Source of the DNA: Paenibacillus sp. EZ-K15
GTDB lineage: Bacteria; Bacillota; Bacilli; Paenibacillales; Paenibacillaceae
Direction: 5' to 3'
Length of the DNA: 64,000 nt
NCBI RefSeq assembly: GCF_002573715.1
Contig: NZ_PDHM01000016.1
Span: 599,649 to 663,648, forward strand
Translations under genes and position numbers: made by a program
Notes under the pieces: model-generated
Databases searched by the model: none
Told to the model about the DNA's origin: nothing
The model's input: the letters and a program-made list of their open reading frames with translations, nothing else
Part shown: positions 61,757-64,000 of the stretch, one piece after another
Numbering within the stretch: position 1 is the first letter of the stretch
Layout: each line of letters begins with the position of its first letter

Positions 61757-61864
61757 AATTAATGCGATTAACTAAGTTAATTAACTACATTAAATATATG
61801 CAATGAATGGTGATCGTACAATCAATTAATGGAATTAACTAATTATAATTAATGTCATTAATTG
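61757..61864. repeat. AT-rich repeat cluster, consensus AATTAATG-NN-ATTAA
   Basis: AATTAATG-CG-ATTAACTAA (61757-61775) and AATTAATG-GA-ATTAACTAA (61824-61842) agree at 17 of 19 positions. A third copy begins at 61847 (AATTAATG-TC-ATTAATT), and a fourth, inverted and looser, lies at 61777-61795. Palindromes TTAACTAAGTTAA (61768-61780), GTTAATTAAC (61776-61785) and outer arms CAATTAATG (61823-61831) / CATTAATTG (61856-61864) are built from the same units. It sits in a gap of about 640 bases between the ger operon and a secreted protein gene. Function unknown. Confidence 0.6.
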
Positions 61865-61919
61865 TTGTCCTAAATCCCGTAACCAAGGGGGAGGGCAGGA
61901 TTTCTATTACATAGAAAAA

Positions 61920-61955
61920 GCATCGCAGATCCATTTATAATCGGACCTGCGATGC
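61920..61955 (-). terminator. Terminator of the GxGYxYP protein gene
   Basis: Arms GCATCGCAGATCC / GGACCTGCGATGC with a ten-base loop; on the minus strand they are followed by TTTTTCTATG. Confidence 0.87.
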
Positions 61956-61989
61956 CCTTAAATATCTGTCACTTGTTTAACTGGAATGA

Positions 61990-63999
61990 TCATTTCTTGA
62001 TTGGCAAGTTGTAGCTTTCACGGATCAAGGAGAAATAATGATCGGCGCGAACGACTTTGAAATCTGCCCCGAGCTGTTCGGTCAGGGTCAGCGCATCGGA
62101 TGGAGTCATGCTCCATGCAAGCATACCGAGGGAAACGAACAACGGTGACTTACCATCCCAATTCGCTTTGGCTTCATTGAGCACCTGCAATCCGTCTTGA
62201 ACGGTGCTGATCCCGCGGATCGTAGACACGGGCAGGCTATCGCCGATAATTTCTACCCCGTATTTGTCTTCATAACTAATAAATAATCCAGGTACGTTAT
62301 ATTCCTCCTCATAAGCTTTTGCTTTATACGGTGACAACGGTACATTCTCGCTATCGACTCGGTTCAGTACATAAGGGATTGTCATTCCTGTCTTTTTCAT
62401 ATACTTCTCGGTTTGCTGCAAAAACGCCCGGAAGCTTGCATCAGGCCATGGACTCGGATAGAAGTATCCGGCACCGGAAGGTCCGGCAATAAGCAGATCG
62501 TTCTCCGTTGCCGTGTTTAGATAGTAATTCAATATGGCAGGGGCACCTTCATAGAGCAATGGGCTAGAGGTCCAGTTAATTGGAACCTTGCCTCTGGCCG
62601 GATCATCCCACATGACGCGCATGCGATGCTGGTTATATTGGAAGTTGTCGCCTTCCGTAAAGGTGTATGTTACGTAAATTTTGTTCTCAAGCGCCGGCCG
62701 AGGAGGCGTTTTCGCCAGTTTAAAATCCGGCTTGGTTCCCGAGAAGACCGTCAGATTGCTGAACCAATCGGCTGCCAGCACATAGACGCCGTAACGGGAG
62801 GCAATCTCGACCGAGCTGAACTCGCCTTCCACATCATTGCTAAACCAGCCGAGGTAAGGGGTGCCCGGCTTCACATCGGACATGATTTTCTCGAAGAGCG
62901 CTTTTTGCTCAGGTACATTGGAATCGAGCCAGAATACCATCGCTTTATTGGCGACGGCGTAATCTCTTAAATAGCCATAGGGCTCCTGCTGCTCAGCAGA
63001 GGGCGGACGGATATTCCCTGCCGAAACCTTATACTGGTTCCACATATCGACTTCAGCGGTCAGTTTCTGAGTTCCCGCAGGAGGAGTGAATTCATACACA
63101 AAATAACTGCCGTTATCGGCAAAGCGGTGACCGCCTTGGCCTTCACTGAACTTGGAGTTTTGCCGATCATAGAGATAAGACTCTTCTTCAGGGGTTCCTG
63201 CGATGAAGCTTGCTATCTCTTTGCCATCGGCCTTGACCGTAACTTCATGTACTGCGGGTCCCCAACCATCCTGGGTGAAAGCATCATCAAAGCGCAGATA
63301 AACCGCTGATTCTCCCAAGAGGGAGGAGAGGTCGAGGTTATAAGTATCACGGTTGCTTGCATCCCGCACCTGCTGCTTCTCTTCCGCAATCGTCACGAAC
63401 GATTCAGGCATTCCGGAAGGAATACGAATCGCTGTATCCGGATCCAGTCCGATCAGCATCTGATGAGTCGTCTCCTTCCACAGATGCTCATATTGCCAGG
63501 TGTAAGCATCAAGCCGGTTATTGAATTTGCCGCGAAGATCGTCTAGGATCTTCAAATTATGCGGGGCTTTGGACAATTGGGCGGCCAGTTCCGGACTGGC
63601 AACGACCGCATTCTTCAAACCTGCGAGCGTGGTAGCGACATTAATCGTATCAGGAACTTCCGGATCATATACAATCATGCCTTTAACCTCGCTGCGATAA
63701 GAGGAGAACACGTCCCAATAATCTTCATGAAGCGTGTAAGGCACCTTTATATCCGTAAGCCAGGTTAATTTCCCTTCTTCCTGGGATTCAATCAAATAGA
63801 TTCGGGGCTCTTCCCTGTTAACGATTCCCTGCAAGGTCCCTAACAACAATTTAATGTCACCTGGTGCATCATAAATATCTGCGACATCCAGATGCTTAGG
63901 CTTCTTGAAGCTTGGCAGTTCGCGGTTCTTGGAGCCGTTAGGTTGCGCTGACTGTGCATCCGTTCCCGAAGCGTAAGCTGCACCGGTCGTTAATGAAAA
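61990..63999 (-). CDS. Secreted GxGYxYP-family protein (putative glycoside hydrolase), 5' end outside window
   Basis: 669 codons are visible and the start lies beyond the window. The first visible residues, LTTGAAYASGTDAQSA, look like the end of a signal peptide with an A-Y-A cleavage site, then a linker and DIYDAPGDIKLLLGTLQGIVNREEPRIYL, which opens the family's N-terminal domain. The naming motif appears as GPSGAGYFYPSPWPD (about 180 residues from the C-terminus). A separate beta-rich domain (EVTVKADGKEIASFIAGTPEE) is inserted in the middle. The family is predicted to act on carbohydrates, without firm proof. Confidence 0.82.
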   Translation of the reverse strand, partial: FSLTTGAAYASGTDAQSAQPNGSKNRELPSFKKPKHLDVADIYDAPGDIKLLLGTLQGIVNREEPRIYLIESQEEGKLTWLTDIKVPYTLHEDYWDVFSSYRSEVKGMIVYDPEVPDTINVATTLAGLKNAVVASPELAAQLSKAPHNLKILDDLRGKFNNRLDAYTWQYEHLWKETTHQMLIGLDPDTAIRIPSGMPESFVTIAEEKQQVRDASNRDTYNLDLSSLLGESAVYLRFDDAFTQDGWGPAVHEVTVKADGKEIASFIAGTPEEESYLYDRQNSKFSEGQGGHRFADNGSYFVYEFTPPAGTQKLTAEVDMWNQYKVSAGNIRPPSAEQQEPYGYLRDYAVANKAMVFWLDSNVPEQKALFEKIMSDVKPGTPYLGWFSNDVEGEFSSVEIASRYGVYVLAADWFSNLTVFSGTKPDFKLAKTPPRPALENKIYVTYTFTEGDNFQYNQHRMRVMWDDPARGKVPINWTSSPLLYEGAPAILNYYLNTATENDLLIAGPSGAGYFYPSPWPDASFRAFLQQTEKYMKKTGMTIPYVLNRVDSENVPLSPYKAKAYEEEYNVPGLFISYEDKYGVEIIGDSLPVSTIRGISTVQDGLQVLNEAKANWDGKSPLFVSLGMLAWSMTPSDALTLTEQLGADFKVVRADHYFSLIRESYNLPIKK

Positions 64000-64000
64000 A

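Noticed and set aside
1..64000. CRISPR arrays, tRNA or rRNA genes, transposases, phage genes
   Set aside because: I looked for regularly spaced direct repeats, transposase motifs and structural RNA features while reading and saw none; a dedicated RNA search was not possible.

Overview
The window looks like a chromosomal segment of a Gram-positive, endospore-forming member of the Bacillota, most like Paenibacillus. The case rests on two complete GerA/GerB/GerC-type spore germinant receptor operons, a membrane AraC-type sensor next to an LplB/YtcP-type sugar ABC system, strong GGAGG-type ribosome binding sites with many TTG/GTG starts, and a TmrB homologue. I see no rRNA or tRNA gene, CRISPR array, prophage or insertion sequence. 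Genus assignment is inference from gene content and style.

Layout. 1-3.2 kb: the end of an arylsulfotransferase-like gene and a complete sulfonate/nitrate-type ABC importer. 3.2-11 kb: an XRE-cupin regulator divergent from a LysE exporter, L-lactate dehydrogenase, a thioredoxin-like gene divergent from a MocR-type (GntR-aminotransferase) regulator, an arylamine N-acetyltransferase, CsaA and a second MocR regulator. 11-21 kb: a small membrane protein, a class B penicillin-binding protein, a run of stress and resistance genes (VOC, GNATs, TmrB), a complete manganese-type ABC importer (mntABCD) and a Nudix hydrolase. 21-29 kb: five glycosyltransferase genes surrounding two small DUF2642-like (Sm-like fold) genes, with a sigma-E-like promoter; I infer a spore-surface or cell-surface glycosylation locus.

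29-45 kb: an HD-DUF1835-DUF3658 fusion, an acyl-CoA-dehydrogenase-like flavoprotein, a ger operon in A-B-C order, a DUF3889 protein, a histidine kinase carrying a degenerate GGDEF domain, a Bcr/CflA drug exporter, a VanW protein, a CtaG-DUF2243 pair, a styrene-monooxygenase-like gene broken by a +1 frameshift, and a cytochrome P450. 45-52 kb: an AraC membrane regulator followed by a CUT1 sugar importer without its ATPase and a TIM-barrel isomerase. 52-64 kb: an Rrf2 regulator with a luciferase-like monooxygenase, a DUF4184 membrane protein, a PP2C-like phosphatase, an epoxide hydrolase, a second ger operon in the unusual order B-A-C, an AT-rich repeat cluster, and a secreted GxGYxYP protein that runs off the end.

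The points most worth following are: (i) two identically spaced palindromes, AACTGACC-N10-GGTCAGTT, bracketing the first MocR gene, which look like its operators; (ii) the glycosyltransferase/DUF2642 island; (iii) the AATTAATG-NN-ATTAA repeat cluster upstream of the B-A-C ger operon; (iv) unusual domain fusions (HD-DUF1835 and degenerate GGDEF-kinase); and (v) the frameshift in the styrene monooxygenase homologue. All family names come from reading motifs by eye; no database search was run.
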